From Polytrichum commune (taxonomy: Eukaryota; Streptophyta; Polytrichopsida; Polytrichales; Polytrichaceae): DNA of 64,000 bases. The notes below the pieces were generated by a model. The model was given only the letters and a program-made list of their open reading frames with translations, ran no database searches and was not told the origin of the DNA. The DNA lies in assembly GCA_950295325.1 (NCBI GenBank), contig OX485805.1:57066758-57130757 (forward strand). Direction: 5' to 3'. Positions 38,201 through 49,686 of the stretch are shown here, in pieces (position 1 is the stretch's first letter; each line of letters opens with the position of its first letter). A program made the translations under genes and the position numbers.

Positions 38201-40031
38201 ATTCGCTGACAAGTCCTGAATATTTTTAGTAGGAAAAGGTGTAAGTTTTTGTAAAAGCTTCTTTTGACGGTCAAGTCTGTGTTCTTCGTCATGGCATCCA
38301 AGCTCCACGTGAAACACTTTGGAACCAAATTCAGATGAGAAATGGCTACACAACGCTTTGCACATTGTTGTCTTGCCTAAACCGCCCATGCCGTACAATC
38401 CTAGATACTTTACTCCGCTGCTGTGAATAGAACTATCTTGGAACAACCTTGAGAGAATCTGCATTCAATAAAGAAACACATCAGAGATTATATCCTTGCT
38501 TGTGAACTGCATATTGACAGTGCTGATTACTTCACATACAAAACCTCCATAGAAAATTTCACGATTCCAGGATACAGGAATGTTTCAGAATCTGGTCAAA
38601 CAATTTTCGTGTCACGTACTCACGACGTAGTTCAATGCTGGTTAACTTCATACCATCCCCCTTAAATGCGAGGTTGTCCCAAAATGATTTATCGGCTGAT
38701 CTAAACTTCAATGTAAATTGTAAAGAGGCAAGTCAGTTAACCATCATCTCTTGCTACACTGGATGACTAAAACAGAACTCAAGGTGGCACTACGAACTAG
38801 GACTGAAGCAAATGGCTTCCGGGTGTTGTCCTTAGCGAAGTGAATCGATTTGTGATGAATTCTGTTGATCCACATTGAGTTCCTATCTGGGATGCACTAA
38901 TATTCCAACGCTTCCACTTGAAATATGAGGCCTCCCAACCCTCTAGCTCATTTTGTGATGACACGTAAAGAGAACTCTGACAATTGGTGGGCGACACATG
39001 CATGACTTTCCTGCATGGATTCTTCACCTGGACCGACTTAGAAATTCATTCTAGTTCTTTGTCACCAGTCAACCATCTTTCATCAAAAATGGACAAGATA
39101 AGGCCAATTAGAGCACCTACGCTATTGGAGATTTTTACTCACCTCACAAAGTCGACCAGCACCTTGTATGTCCTTGATATCACTGTCTGAATCTTGTGGC
39201 AACAGTCTGAGAGCGCTTTCAACAATGGCCTTGCAGAGGCGATAGTTTGACCCATTATACTTTTTGATATCCAACATATTCACCTTTCGTAGTTTATGCA
39301 GAGCTTCTGCACATTTCTCCAAAGTAAGCCTGCTCGGATGCTTTCCTTCTGAATCGAGCTTTATTAGTCCCTCCCATTTCTCCCTCCATAAATGTTCACG
39401 AAGATCCTCCACTTTCAGGCCATCGAACAAGACGGGAAACAAGTGCATCTCACGGTTGAGCTCTTTCTGCGCATCTACGAAAGTAAGAAGTTCCAGCATT
39501 GGCCACTTGCTGATCAAAAACTGCTTGGTTAAGATGATGACTGCCACTTTACATTCCTGAGCAGCCTGGATAATACGAGGTGGGAATTCCTTTCCAATTT
39601 CCAAGCTGTGATGCTCCATATCAAAAAAAGGATAGTGGCCCTCATTCTCAAATTCATGGTACAATTGCTCCACAAACTGTTTCTGAGACCCACTATGGCT
39701 TAAAAAGATAGTGTGTGATGGTTCTTGGCTTGGATGAACTGCAAGGCTGCAAATATAACATATTTCAATAGGTATGTCAGAAAACCCCTCAGAGCAGCAT
39801 GATTGGGCGTTTATAAGGGCTCACTTTATACACATCAGAAAATCCTTACCTAACATTTGCCACCAAAAGTTGTCCGGTCGAGGGAGTCTCCGGAGCGCCA
39901 CACTTCAAGTCTGGCTCCTTGGGACGGGATATTGGAGTCATCTTTTTCTCTGCCGTCCAGTGAGAAGAAATAATCCAAGAGATGATTCCAGCTACTAGAA
40001 CTCGAAACCAAGACAGAATAAATAACCCCAT
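34957..40031 (-). CDS. TIR-NB-LRR immune receptor with C-terminal ZZ zinc finger
   Basis: Intracellular plant immune receptor. Exons on the minus strand: 39850-40031, 39143-39746, 38198-38458, 37018-37728, 34957-36618; all joins keep frame, giving 1,139 residues. Residues 1-25 are hydrophobic (MGLFILSWFRVLVAGIISWI). The TIR domain is about 72-230: it starts IFLSHSGSQKQFV and keeps the Glu of SKWPMLEL, the position of the NADase catalytic Glu in plant TIRs. NB-ARC motifs: P-loop GMGGLGKTT (285-293), kinase-2 FLAIDNV (~365), SKVLITSRS, GLPL-like HYHPLAL, MHD at 621-623. An LRR-like region follows to about 1050, then a ZZ-type zinc finger. No stop or frameshift, so it is probably functional. The join between exons 2 and 3 could hide a short extra exon, and the exon 5 acceptor is weak. 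Confidence 0.92.
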
Positions 40032-40283
40032 GCTGTCTACTCAGGGTACTGCTATAACTTTCCCGAGGACAAAAGGATAACAGAGTCACCACCGACTTGT
40101 CTCTCCTACCCCAGATTGTGTGTCCACACAACTTGACCTATTTTGCAACCTTGTGCGACTGCCTTGAACACCTCGCTCGGCGTCCGGCCAAGAATTTCCT
40201 CTTCTGGGCATGTTTAGTAGTCGAAGGGTTGCCAGATTCGTAAATACATCTTTTGGGTATTCGGCTAACGAGAACATACTGGA

Positions 40284-40290
40284 TTTTATA
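40284..40290 (-). promoter_or_regulatory. Candidate TATA box of the receptor gene
   Basis: Minus-strand TATAAAA lies about 253 bases before the ATG at 40031, a plausible distance for a plant 5' UTR. No start-site evidence. Confidence 0.35.
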
Positions 40291-41194
40291 GACTAGATTC
40301 AGAGGACTGAACCAAAAGCTATTTATGAATTGTTCAAGCAGCACTGAACTAGGAACACACTCGAGCGTAGATCACGACTATGAATAAGCGAAATTATATC
40401 TCCACAATCTACACTATTGTGTACGGCAGCTTGACCCAAAAATCTCCTCAGCGTGGTGTGCATTAACACCGTTCTGATGCATCTCCTCTTCCACTAGAAT
40501 TGTAAAATCGCAGATAATCGAGTGGCCGTGCTGATTGATTCCACTTCCGTGTCTCAAGTGCTCGACCCCCCAGAGCTATTATTTCATAGATACAAAAAAG
40601 GTCAGATACATTTACACATTGATATACACCATGATCCTTAAACTCTACTCTTACACTTCATCATCAAGTTAACAACAACTTACAGGCATAGAAATTCTAC
40701 AGACAGAAGTTTAATAGCAAATCAACCACAAGGGTTGTATCTTCGGGAGAGACGACTCCTTGAGTACGTTCGTCCACTGAGTGAACATTCATCCTTATAA
40801 CGCCTTCCATATAGTTCTATTCTTTAAACTAGCTTCACACTAAACTAGGGCTGCTTTACACTACGGTGGAGAAGTCCTCCGGTCATGAATTCTAAGGGAA
40901 ATGCTACAATTTGATTGGCTGAGAGTGATACTCTTGTCTGGTGGTGGTTTACACTACGGTCAAGAGTCTTTTGGTGAAGAACTTTGTACATGGATGAAAA
41001 ACTAACATGTTTGCCAACGTGGCGACACTTTTTCGAAGGGGAGTTCTCCAGAGGACAAGTTTCTTGGGCAACCTCAAAGCCTCGAACAAGAGACTTGGCC
41101 TCTGGAGAACTCCAACTTGAATAAAATATTTTTTCCTTAGAGAAGAAGTCTTTGCACTACTGTTCTCCTTCTTTAGTATGACACTTTTGGAAAA
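40291..41194. other. Spacer upstream of the receptor gene
   Basis: No protein family seen. An inverted pair of the phrase CTCTGGAGAACTCC lies at about 41045-41060 and 41100-41115, suggesting a small foldback inside. Confidence 0.4.
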
Positions 41195-41266
41195 TACAAA
41201 AAAAGTCGTATTATTAGGGTGTCGTATAAATGAGTGTCGTATTAACGAGGTTGGACTATACCAACA
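41195..41266. mobile_element. pogo/Tigger-like transposon end (single end)
   Basis: Read on the minus strand it starts AGTCCAACCTCGTTAATACG and continues with repeats of TACGACAC, the style of pogo/Tigger termini. It resembles the element end at 52404. No partner end found, so this is a fragment. Confidence 0.35.
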
Positions 41267-41886
41267 CATAATTTCTCTAAAAATCAATAAGAAGATAGTG
41301 TTACCTACTTATCAACTTTAATTTGGATGTATTATAGAGGTGGAACATTTTCAAATAAATTCTTGTCATGAAAGAAGTTCTAAAACATTGCCATATATAT
41401 TTTATTTTTTGATCAATATAATTTTTTTAAATATCAATACAATGGTCATTTAGGGGGTCAGAACACTATATTAAACATTTCGGGACTTTGGCGTCAATAT
41501 GGGACTTCTGGAGTGTCCATTGAGATCGCATTGGGAACGCATTGGGAACAAATCCTATGTTGTGTAGCAGTGACCCCTAATGGACTCCCAGTTGATTGCA
41601 ACACTACTTTGACCGGTTCAAATGAGTGGGTGAGTGGAGGCTACAGCCTTGTACTCGAAAGAAAAGAATTGGTAACCCATACACCAAGTTTGTAGAACAA
41701 TTACTGTTTGAATTGAGATCTTTATTCCTGAAGCATATGTCGAATGCCTCATTCTTAGGCGTCTACATACATGTTTGGCTATATATATGTCCCCACCGAT
41801 ATGTGGCTAAAGGGGACGCATTATCAACTATAGTATTTAATACATGTTGTGGCTTCTACAGGTCGCTCAATTGTAGTCCTGCCTCG
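41267..41886. other. Spacer beyond the 3' end of the large minus-strand gene
   Basis: AT-rich, with no recognisable feature. It may contain the 3' UTR of the gene ending at 41887. Confidence 0.4.
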
Positions 41887-42775
41887 TCAAGCGATACGAT
41901 TATTTCCACGGTCACCCAATCCAGCCCGCAAAAGTCGAACTGCCCTTGAGTTAGGGCCTTGAGATTCAATGAGTGAAATTTGGTAGTCCCGTGTAGCAGC
42001 GGGGTGCACGATGGCCAAAGTTCCGCATGGAGGTGTTGAAGCATCTGCGAGGGTGCACATACTGGTGTCAACGCCCTCCACATGGTTAATGGTGGAAGGG
42101 AGCTTCGTCATGGCGGGTTGAGGGGCATAAGTCTTCCCAAGTGATGCCAATCCAGCACGTAGAAGACGAACACCTCTTGAGTCAGGGCCTTGCGATTCGA
42201 TTAGCGCAATTTGGTACTCGCGGGTAGGGGTGGGGCGCATAATGGATAATGTATGGGCGGGTTGTGGTCCGTCATCCATTGGGGGGAGCATATTTAGGTC
42301 AACATCCTGCAGGCCGACATAGGCAAAAAACATTCTCCAACTTATTGCCCCACAAATACCACCAACATTCATATACATGCACATACATTCCACGCCAAAT
42401 GTTGGAGATTAGATAGAGATTGAAAAGGAGATTTGCAAAATATTTATTTGGGTAAGAACATTCCCAGGTGAACAAAATGAGCTATATTTACCAGACTCTG
42501 TCCTTCAGGGGTTGCTTCAGTGAGGGGTGACACACTTTGAGAGTTAGCGACCCGGATAGCTTCTACGCCCACGTGGGCGAGTGAGAAGGGATGGCAGGCC
42601 AGTACTACGTTGTGTTCATGCCGCGGGGTGAGACACACGAATGCCGATCGCTTGGAAGTGGATGGTGTGTATCCAGCAGGAGGAAACTGAACAAAGCATA
42701 TAATACACAATGTTACATGCCATACAATTCATGAACCTTACATGCCCTAACCTAAACCCTACATGCTAACTATCT

Positions 42776-43558
42776 TGGGACAGCAGTTATAGGGTGCAAG
42801 TCGGGTCGATTGGAGTGCTTGTTGGCCATCATAAGTGACTCCCTGACTGGATCGTTATGCGGGACCGGCTGTTGCCCAAATCTATGTGTGATCACAAAAT
42901 CGCGTACGTCGCTCATTGTCGAATTGAACATACGTTGGAAGTAGGGGAGAAGAACTGCTCTCATATCCGCAGTTGCCTGTTTGTTGGTGGTGAAGGAATC
43001 GGGAAACAATACATTCCCGGGAGGATTACAAGCACCTTTGTAGGGGCTGTCATCCACAAGAACAGTGTTCTCAATAGTGGCAGTAACACGTCCGGAATCA
43101 AGAGATACAGGCGGCCACCAAAATGTTTTGTTTAAACTCTTGAAGAACAATATTGATTATGGCTTTAGGGGGTTCCTGATCTCATTGTCCCAGATGTCTT
43201 TGAATGTGATGCAATCCTCCTGGCCAAGAACTATTGCAGGTCTTGACATCCCATTGAATAAAAACTCCACCACGAGGTCCACAGTGGACTTTTTCATAGA
43301 TGACCATATGCAAACATAGAACATTTGGGTCATTCTCTCCCAAAAGTGCTTGTAACCCAGTCTAGGTAGGACAGCTTTGGGACCGACAATCGCCGGACCC
43401 TTGTCTGGCGCACGATCTTGCACCATCCATGTGGGTAAAGCGGAACGGCCGCGAGGAATACAATGACAAAATATGCCATTCAAATCGAACACCAGAATGA
43501 ACCTTCGGTCGGGTACAGCAGCTAGCGCCTGGCGACAGGAATCCACTGTCAACTTCTC
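42776..43558 (-). other. FCP1/NIF-like phosphatase segment (HAD fold)
   Basis: HAD motif I reads ILVFDLNGIF (43475-43495) where active FCP1 enzymes have DxDxT/V; the second Asp is Asn here. Next comes FYVCIWSSM (motif II position), then KSLNKTFW and ENTVLVDDSPYKGACNPPGN (43043-43057 for VDDSP), the FCP1-type third motif. An in-frame TAA at 43157-43159 lies inside the domain. The lost Asp suggests low or no phosphatase activity even if the stop is bypassed. Confidence 0.6.
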
Positions 43559-46500
43559 CTGCTTTACTCGAATTACATATAATGTTGCAACTAATGAAAA
43601 TTGTGGAACTTCATATATTCAATAACTTACATTCATATATTCATTAACTTACATTCATATATGCAATAGGTGCATATATTGATATGGGGGTTTATAATGA
43701 ACTAAATATTAAAAGTTATTATGAACTGGGAAACCAATACCTCGAAAGTTATGGGATTGAATTCCCAGCGATCCGATGGTCCTACTGAAGGGTCTTGAGG
43801 GTCCCTAGAAATAAGTCTTTTAGCACACGCTATTCCCATCTCCCTCGTGAAAACTTGAGAGATGTTCCTATCGTACGTTGGGTAGTTGTCAGCGTAAACA
43901 AAAAGTTTATCATAAACAACGTGTGGGTTGAAGGGCGCATCCACAGTCGTTTGCGCACTTTGTCCACCCTGAACCCAAAACTACGCGGAGATGAATGTTT
44001 GGGACACAAATAAACCGGGTATATTGAAAAGAAAATCCAGTGGACCAAGTGAAATTTTATTGAGAAGGGGAAACGAAGCTTACACAAACTAAGTGCCATG
44101 AGAAGGGGAAACGATGCTTACACAAACTGGGAGAGCTGGCCGCACACGCAGCTCTGGGCAAGTGACCTCGGAACGGCTGGCGTGCATAGCCCGCCAAGCC
44201 TCAAATGGACGTTCGGCTATTTTTGTATTGTCAGGGGGAAAGTCGGGGAACCTGTCGTCGCGTGGCCAACGTTCCACGACTTTCTTGACATGATGTGGGC
44301 CGGCAGAAGATGAAGGCTCCGTTGGATCGACGACAGCGGGCTCCGTTGCATCAACGACAGCAGGCTCCTCACAATGTGGAGCCTCGGGTTGGCAAGGGCC
44401 TGCAGAAGAGGAAGGCTCCGTTGGCTCCACGGTAGCAGTACAGTAACAAGGTGGTGATATTGGTTGTTGCAGGCCTGCAGATGATGACCCGGGCTCTGAA
44501 TGTTCGATGACAGCCTGCTTCAGAGCAAGAGGTTTGATGGCAGCAATGTGGACCGCTGTGGGTGAAGGCGACTTGACCACATCATCGTCACTACCTATAG
44601 GCAAGAGGGGTGAACGATCCCCTTTGTCCAAAGGGGTGACGACAAGCGTTGGACTTCGACATGTAGTGGCAATGGGGGCTTGCATGGGGCCAACTATAAG
44701 TGAGGTGTCCTCTTCGGCTGCACCCGTTTGCGGGACTGCTGCACATGGTGATTCTGGCCGTGTGAAATCAATGATTTGCAAACCAGCCTGTGAATTGAAC
44801 ATGCATTGTTAATGACAGCCATTGCAGACAATGTATAGACGAAACACATTTCATTGAATGTAAAATGTACATCTTCCAAGTACCCAGTACATGGTGAGTT
44901 TGGCTACAACTAAAATGTCCTAAAGGTTTTTAAGTCCAATGCTCTAGTCAGCCTTGGATTGCGATCTACAAACGGCTTCCTATTCTCCAAGTGGTTTGAT
45001 TATGATGCGCGGCCTCCAACCTGGATCAAACATCCCGGCGGAGATTCAGTGACTAGCATGTTTAAAAACAATTGGAAAAGCGAGAATAGGTCAAGGATAT
45101 TTACCTCATCTTCAACAAGCTGGGAATCATGTGAAGGCCCCTCCAGGCATCCGGCATCTGCAGGTGAACTTTCCACTTCATTCTTCTCGGCCGATTTCTC
45201 AGCAACCTCCGGTTGATCCACATGAGCTGGCTCGACTTGAGGAAGGACATCTTGGGAAGGGTCAGTACCAATGGGGACAGAAACAACCTCCGCATTTGCT
45301 GGTACAGGGGCAGGAGTAGGAATTGGCGTGGGCACGGCTTGACAGGGTGGCATGGCCTGGGCCATGGCATCCTTGAACAGGCTCGTTAGTAAGCCTGGTA
45401 AATTTTTATTCAAAATGCCCATCATGAGAGGTTCCAAAACAGCCGTCGTAAGTGGGGGCTCCACGGGCTTACCATGGCGGCGTTTATGCCTATCCTTAGT
45501 TGAGGACCGACTTCGTGAGCGAGAGGACTTCCTATGTGGAATGTCCATGGCACCACTAGGACCAACATCGGCAGTACTGGGTCTGAGGGGACTCTGTGGA
45601 ATGTCCATGGACCCACTAGCACCAACTTCGGCGGTATTGGGTCTCTGTGGACTATGTGCAGTAGGCTGTGGAGGTTGGTAGGTGTCGGGAATAGAACGAG
45701 GGGACTCCAAAACCACATCGACATCTTCGACCTCCTCTTCGACATCCTGGGCCTCTTGGATATCCTGATCCTCCTCAAAGGCATCATGATCCTCTTCTTC
45801 GACATCCTGGTCCTCATCTTGGTGTTTTTCATCCTCCTGGTCCTCAACCTCCTGGTCCTCATCCTCCTGGTCTTCATCGTCAACTGGGTCTTGGTCATCA
45901 CGGTCTTCGTCATCGAAGTCAAGTTGCTTCGCTCGTAGCGGCGAAGCACCGAGATCGCAGGCAGTCGACATATGCTCTTCCAACGGAGTCAAACCGCCAG
46001 GGGCATCATCGTCCGAGTGATGGGACGTGTGGGGGGATTCGCCATGGCTCTCGACGTCGGTATCCCGTTCACTTGGAGGCTCCACAGACTCGTCATCTTC
46101 ATCGTCAGGAAGATCTTCCACATCGGAGGGGTTTCGGTCAATGTCCATGGCCTCGATCGGTTCGCGATCTTCGACATCCTCCTGTGTAGCAACCATACAA
46201 TGTCAACTATCATCTCATATAAAGGGGAAGTGAGAAAACGATGATTTTCATAAACACAAGAAAGTAATTCATTAGCAATACTTACCAAAAGCAAGGGTGG
46301 ATCTGGGTTGAGGTCAGGGTGAATGTGGCCATCGTGGGCTTGGTACTCATCTTCATCTTCGGCTTGTTCAGCGAAATCCTTCAGCTTAAGTACGCGAACA
46401 CGTTGAATCAACGCGTCCAGAATATGCAAGAATGCCGAATCCATGTAGGAAAAGACGTTGTAATCGTGCATCTGGAAAATCAATGAGGTTAGATAAATGG

Positions 46501-48029
46501 AAGAGGGAAGAGGTGAAAGGGAACGAATTGAGATAGTTCAGATAGGTAGAACTCACCAACGCTGCAGCAACTGGTTTCAAGCCCCCAAATAGATTGAGAA
46601 CCATGCCTCCCGCGGAACCCATGTACTCCAAGAACTTAATATAGATCTCCATTCTGAGCTCCCCTCGATTCACTTCATATGTTAACTCAGACCAATCCTT
46701 GGGTTTTACTTTGTATCGGCGCGAATCCGGGGCTAGCATTGGACATGCAATTACCTTCCACCTGGGAAATTTATCTGGGACAATGAGGTGGTCGATGTAG
46801 AGGGCAGGGGTTTGCCTCTTTCCAACTATTTCTTTGGGGTCGGCTATCTCCTCTGCAGGACAAGGGAAATAGAACGACGGGACGATCACAAACGTGTTGG
46901 GATGTCTGCGCATAAGCGACGACATGAATACGAGCGAGGCATCATGGCTACGCAAGTCGGAGACAATCATCCAAGCTGGAACAGATTTCACCCTTGGTGT
47001 CCATTCCGGAGAGCACAAGTATTTAACCAAGGACTCCACAACTTCAGGAGGGATTGGTTCATCTACACATCCAGGGATGAACCTGAAGTCCAGAAACCCG
47101 CGGCAATGGTGCTTCCCTCAATCCACTCAACATCACTGGAATCTTGTTTGGGAATCACCAATCGTTTCTTAATGGCATTATGTGACACCCACCGCGTGAT
47201 CACTTGCCCTGTGCATTCGTTGAAATTTGTTTGCAGCCAGTCGCGAAGCAATCGGTCTAAAGCCGGTTGTACCGGTAAGGACTTGTTGTTAGTCGCCCTC
47301 TTTCTGTTCAACCACTCTGAAGTCGCAACCTGGTAGAGCTTTACCCATTTCGGCTTTGTAACTCCATGCTCCCGTTTGAATTTTGTCCATATGTCGCGAT
47401 CCAGGAACCCATTCCCCTCATCATCCTTCTTCCACAAGCCAACTTTATTGGGATCCCGCTTATCCAACTCTTGCAACAAGATATTCTTCCACTTGCGGAA
47501 ATTGCACCATGACTTCAGTGTCACGACATTGCTGTTCTTGCAAGGCCTGAGAGTGACACTAGGAACGCCATCCTCTCCCCTCCCTTCTAAAAGCCGTCTC
47601 GCTGCCAGGTGAAAGTCTGGCTTTGTGAGTCCTGACATACTCTTGAATGTCTCCCTTGTAAGGGGTTTAGTCACGAAAGGTTTCTCCACGAAGGGTGTTC
47701 CCTGCCTTGGACTTCTCGTGGCGAGCTCGCAATTTTTGTTGAGCCTCCACATGATCCTCCAGGTCTGTGCGTCCTGGCTTGTCCGGGTTGATAAATAAGC
47801 CCTTCTCGTGCGACATGAACACTTTCTTCCACAATCTTGATGTTTCCTCAGGGGCCATAATTAACGTGAGTTCCGCTTTAAGATCGTTATGCGTGATCCC
47901 TCTTGCGATTGCGGTGAATGATGCCTCCATGCTGGTAGTAAAGTTCTGCACATCATGGATATAGGATACATTGGTTTAGGATACAATGGTTTACAATGTC
48001 TGCATGATCAACACTTTAGGTGCGCCTCA

Positions 48030-48057
48030 CCACTTTCACTCGATCGAGTGAAAGTGG
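48030..48057. repeat. 28-bp perfect palindrome in intron 1 of the large gene
   Basis: Core TTTCACTCGATCGAGTGAAA extended by CCAC/GTGG, and beyond that by a near-complementary CCTCA/TGAGG flank. It lies in the 172-base intron 47946-48117. Confidence 0.95.
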
Positions 48058-48117
48058 TGTGAGGTCATGTCAACACTTGAGAGAGGTCTGATGAATTAAG
48101 GGAGCAGAGTAACATAC

Positions 48118-48642
48118 CTTCCAAGCCAATGTTTTCTCAGGGTCTTGTGTAGCCTCAGAGGCGTTCGCACGCTGCTTTTCGGGTTTGTTCAACTTCACCC
48201 AAACCCTGCGACAATACAGAATTTGTGTAGTCCATGTCGGTGTGAACTTGTTGAACGAGTTCGAATTGTTCAATGTATATGAAAGCCTGACGGTCATGCT
48301 CGGATCCTCTGTCCACACAATTGTGCAGGGCCACACCTTTAACTTCTCCTTGAGCTTCGGATCGGTATCTCGATGAGCAATTATTTCCGTAGATGCGGCT
48401 ACAGTATGTTGCCCATTGATTATGGCGAATTGCATGTTCTTGATGTCATCCCATGTCATGCCTTCCCGCCATGTCTCACCTTTCTTGAACTTCGGCATCA
48501 AACACAGATTGTGCTGAGGCCAAGCAGGCGGGGTTTGGATAAGGTAGTTCTTCATGAGGTTCACCCCACTTGGATCTAAAGGCCGCGTAACTTGATAAGC
48601 TTTTGCGCCCTTCATTTGTTTGATGGGTACACGGAATATCGA
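48118..48642 (-). other. ParB/DGQHR-like segment
   Basis: Codons at 48401-48421 read INGQHTV inside MQFAIINGQHTVAASTEII. This resembles the (D/N)GxHR core of ParB/sulfiredoxin-fold proteins, with the Arg replaced by Thr. A later LSYTLNNSNSFN may match their conserved Asn. Similarity is motif-level only; fold prediction is needed. Confidence 0.4.
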
Positions 48643-49612
48643 TTATGCGCCGAATGGATAAATGTGCCCAAAAAGTTGCAAAAACTTCTTCCTATCCAGA
48701 GCAGCTTCCTCAAGGCTGGGTTGTTGACCTTGCGATATAACTCGACCCTTCTCCGCTTGAGTCAAGACCAGTGGGGTTTCCTCATGCATAACAACGTCGG
48801 GCTTCATTTTCTTTTGCTTTGATTTCTTCTCGGGTGACAAAGCCCTCTTTGCTTTCTTTTTCCTTCCACTCCCGGCATCCCCAGCATCCCTCTCCGTGTT
48901 CTGAGAATCTGTAGAAACGTGGGGCACCACCTCGTGAGGCTTCATTCTCTCCGTCTCCAGTGATGCGGTTAGCTCTTCAGGTTTTTTCCCCTTCTTTGCC
49001 TTCGGCTGTTGTCCAATAGAGCTGCCACCTTCATCGGCCTTGGATTTCAGTATAACCTCGGCTTGCTTCTTCTTTTGCTGCCTTGATTCTTCCCGTGTAG
49101 CTGCCTCTCTACTGTTGATGTCTTCCAGTGTCTCCAACACAAAGTTTATGGCTCTTTTGGATATTCCAGATGACATCACCTTCTCTATCTCTTCCTTCTC
49201 CTTCGAAGGGAATGAGGCCATGGACTCATAAAATGGCACCAAGAGAAATGTATGCTTCTTGCAATCAATTGATAAAATTCTCTCTTCCACCCCCTCCATA
49301 ACCGAAACCTCTAGCCTGTCCCTCGCTCCCACATGAGCGATGGTAATTGGATTTCCAGGGTTCGGAATCCAACTATTGTTTACCTTGTACGTAAATATAA
49401 GCTCGTACCCTGAAGATTTGTTTCTCTTGTTAATGGCCAGCGACCACTTCTGCAAATGAGAGTTTCTAATTACCCATTGAGCAGTTGGTCCTGTTTGTTT
49501 GACTCCAACTATATCTATCCAGAAAACAACTTTGTCCATGCCTCCTGCAATGGTATGTGAAATAAGTTAATCTTCAAACCACATTAATGCATCACTCAAC
49601 TCAACATTAATG

Positions 49613-49634
49613 CTTTCACTCGATCGAGTGAAAG
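49613..49634. repeat. 22-bp palindrome, leader-proximal copy
   Basis: Core palindrome with one extra C/G pair on each side, 74 bases upstream of the ATG at 49539. The flanks beyond are not complementary. Confidence 0.95.
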
Positions 49635-49686
49635 TGAGCCATGGTTGTCCATGGCACAAGCAGGCAGTCAGCACGCGAGCGCTGGT

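Larger units (their letters stand above)
41887..49539 (-). pseudogene. Large multi-domain gene: ParB/DGQHR-like plus FCP1-like; frame interrupted
   Basis: Not a family I can name. Nine exons with good splice sites: 48118-49539, 46557-47945, 46286-46471, 45105-46181, 44122-44787, 43741-43968, about 42776-43558, 42492-42686, 41887-42306, roughly 2,100 codons. Order: a ~110-residue N-terminal part; a Lys-rich, nuclear-signal-like stretch; a ParB/DGQHR-like segment (INGQHTVAAS); an unknown helical part; a D/E-rich segment with an RS-like patch (KSSRSRSRSSTKDRHKRR); a Pro/Ser-rich part; an FCP1-like phosphatase segment; and two ~40-residue repeats at the end. In-frame TAA codons at 48643-48645 and 43157-43159, and two mutually compensating frameshifts (near 47700 and 47100), break it. 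Otherwise the exons stay open, so decay is recent, or recoding or assembly error is involved. The leader carries a palindrome array. The 5' splice site of exon 5 is duplicated 38 bases apart (44061 and 44099). Confidence 0.7.

Noticed and set aside
45352-45938. Plus-strand frames of 109 and 134 codons
   Set aside because: Antisense shadows of the acidic, repeat-like exon of the minus-strand gene.
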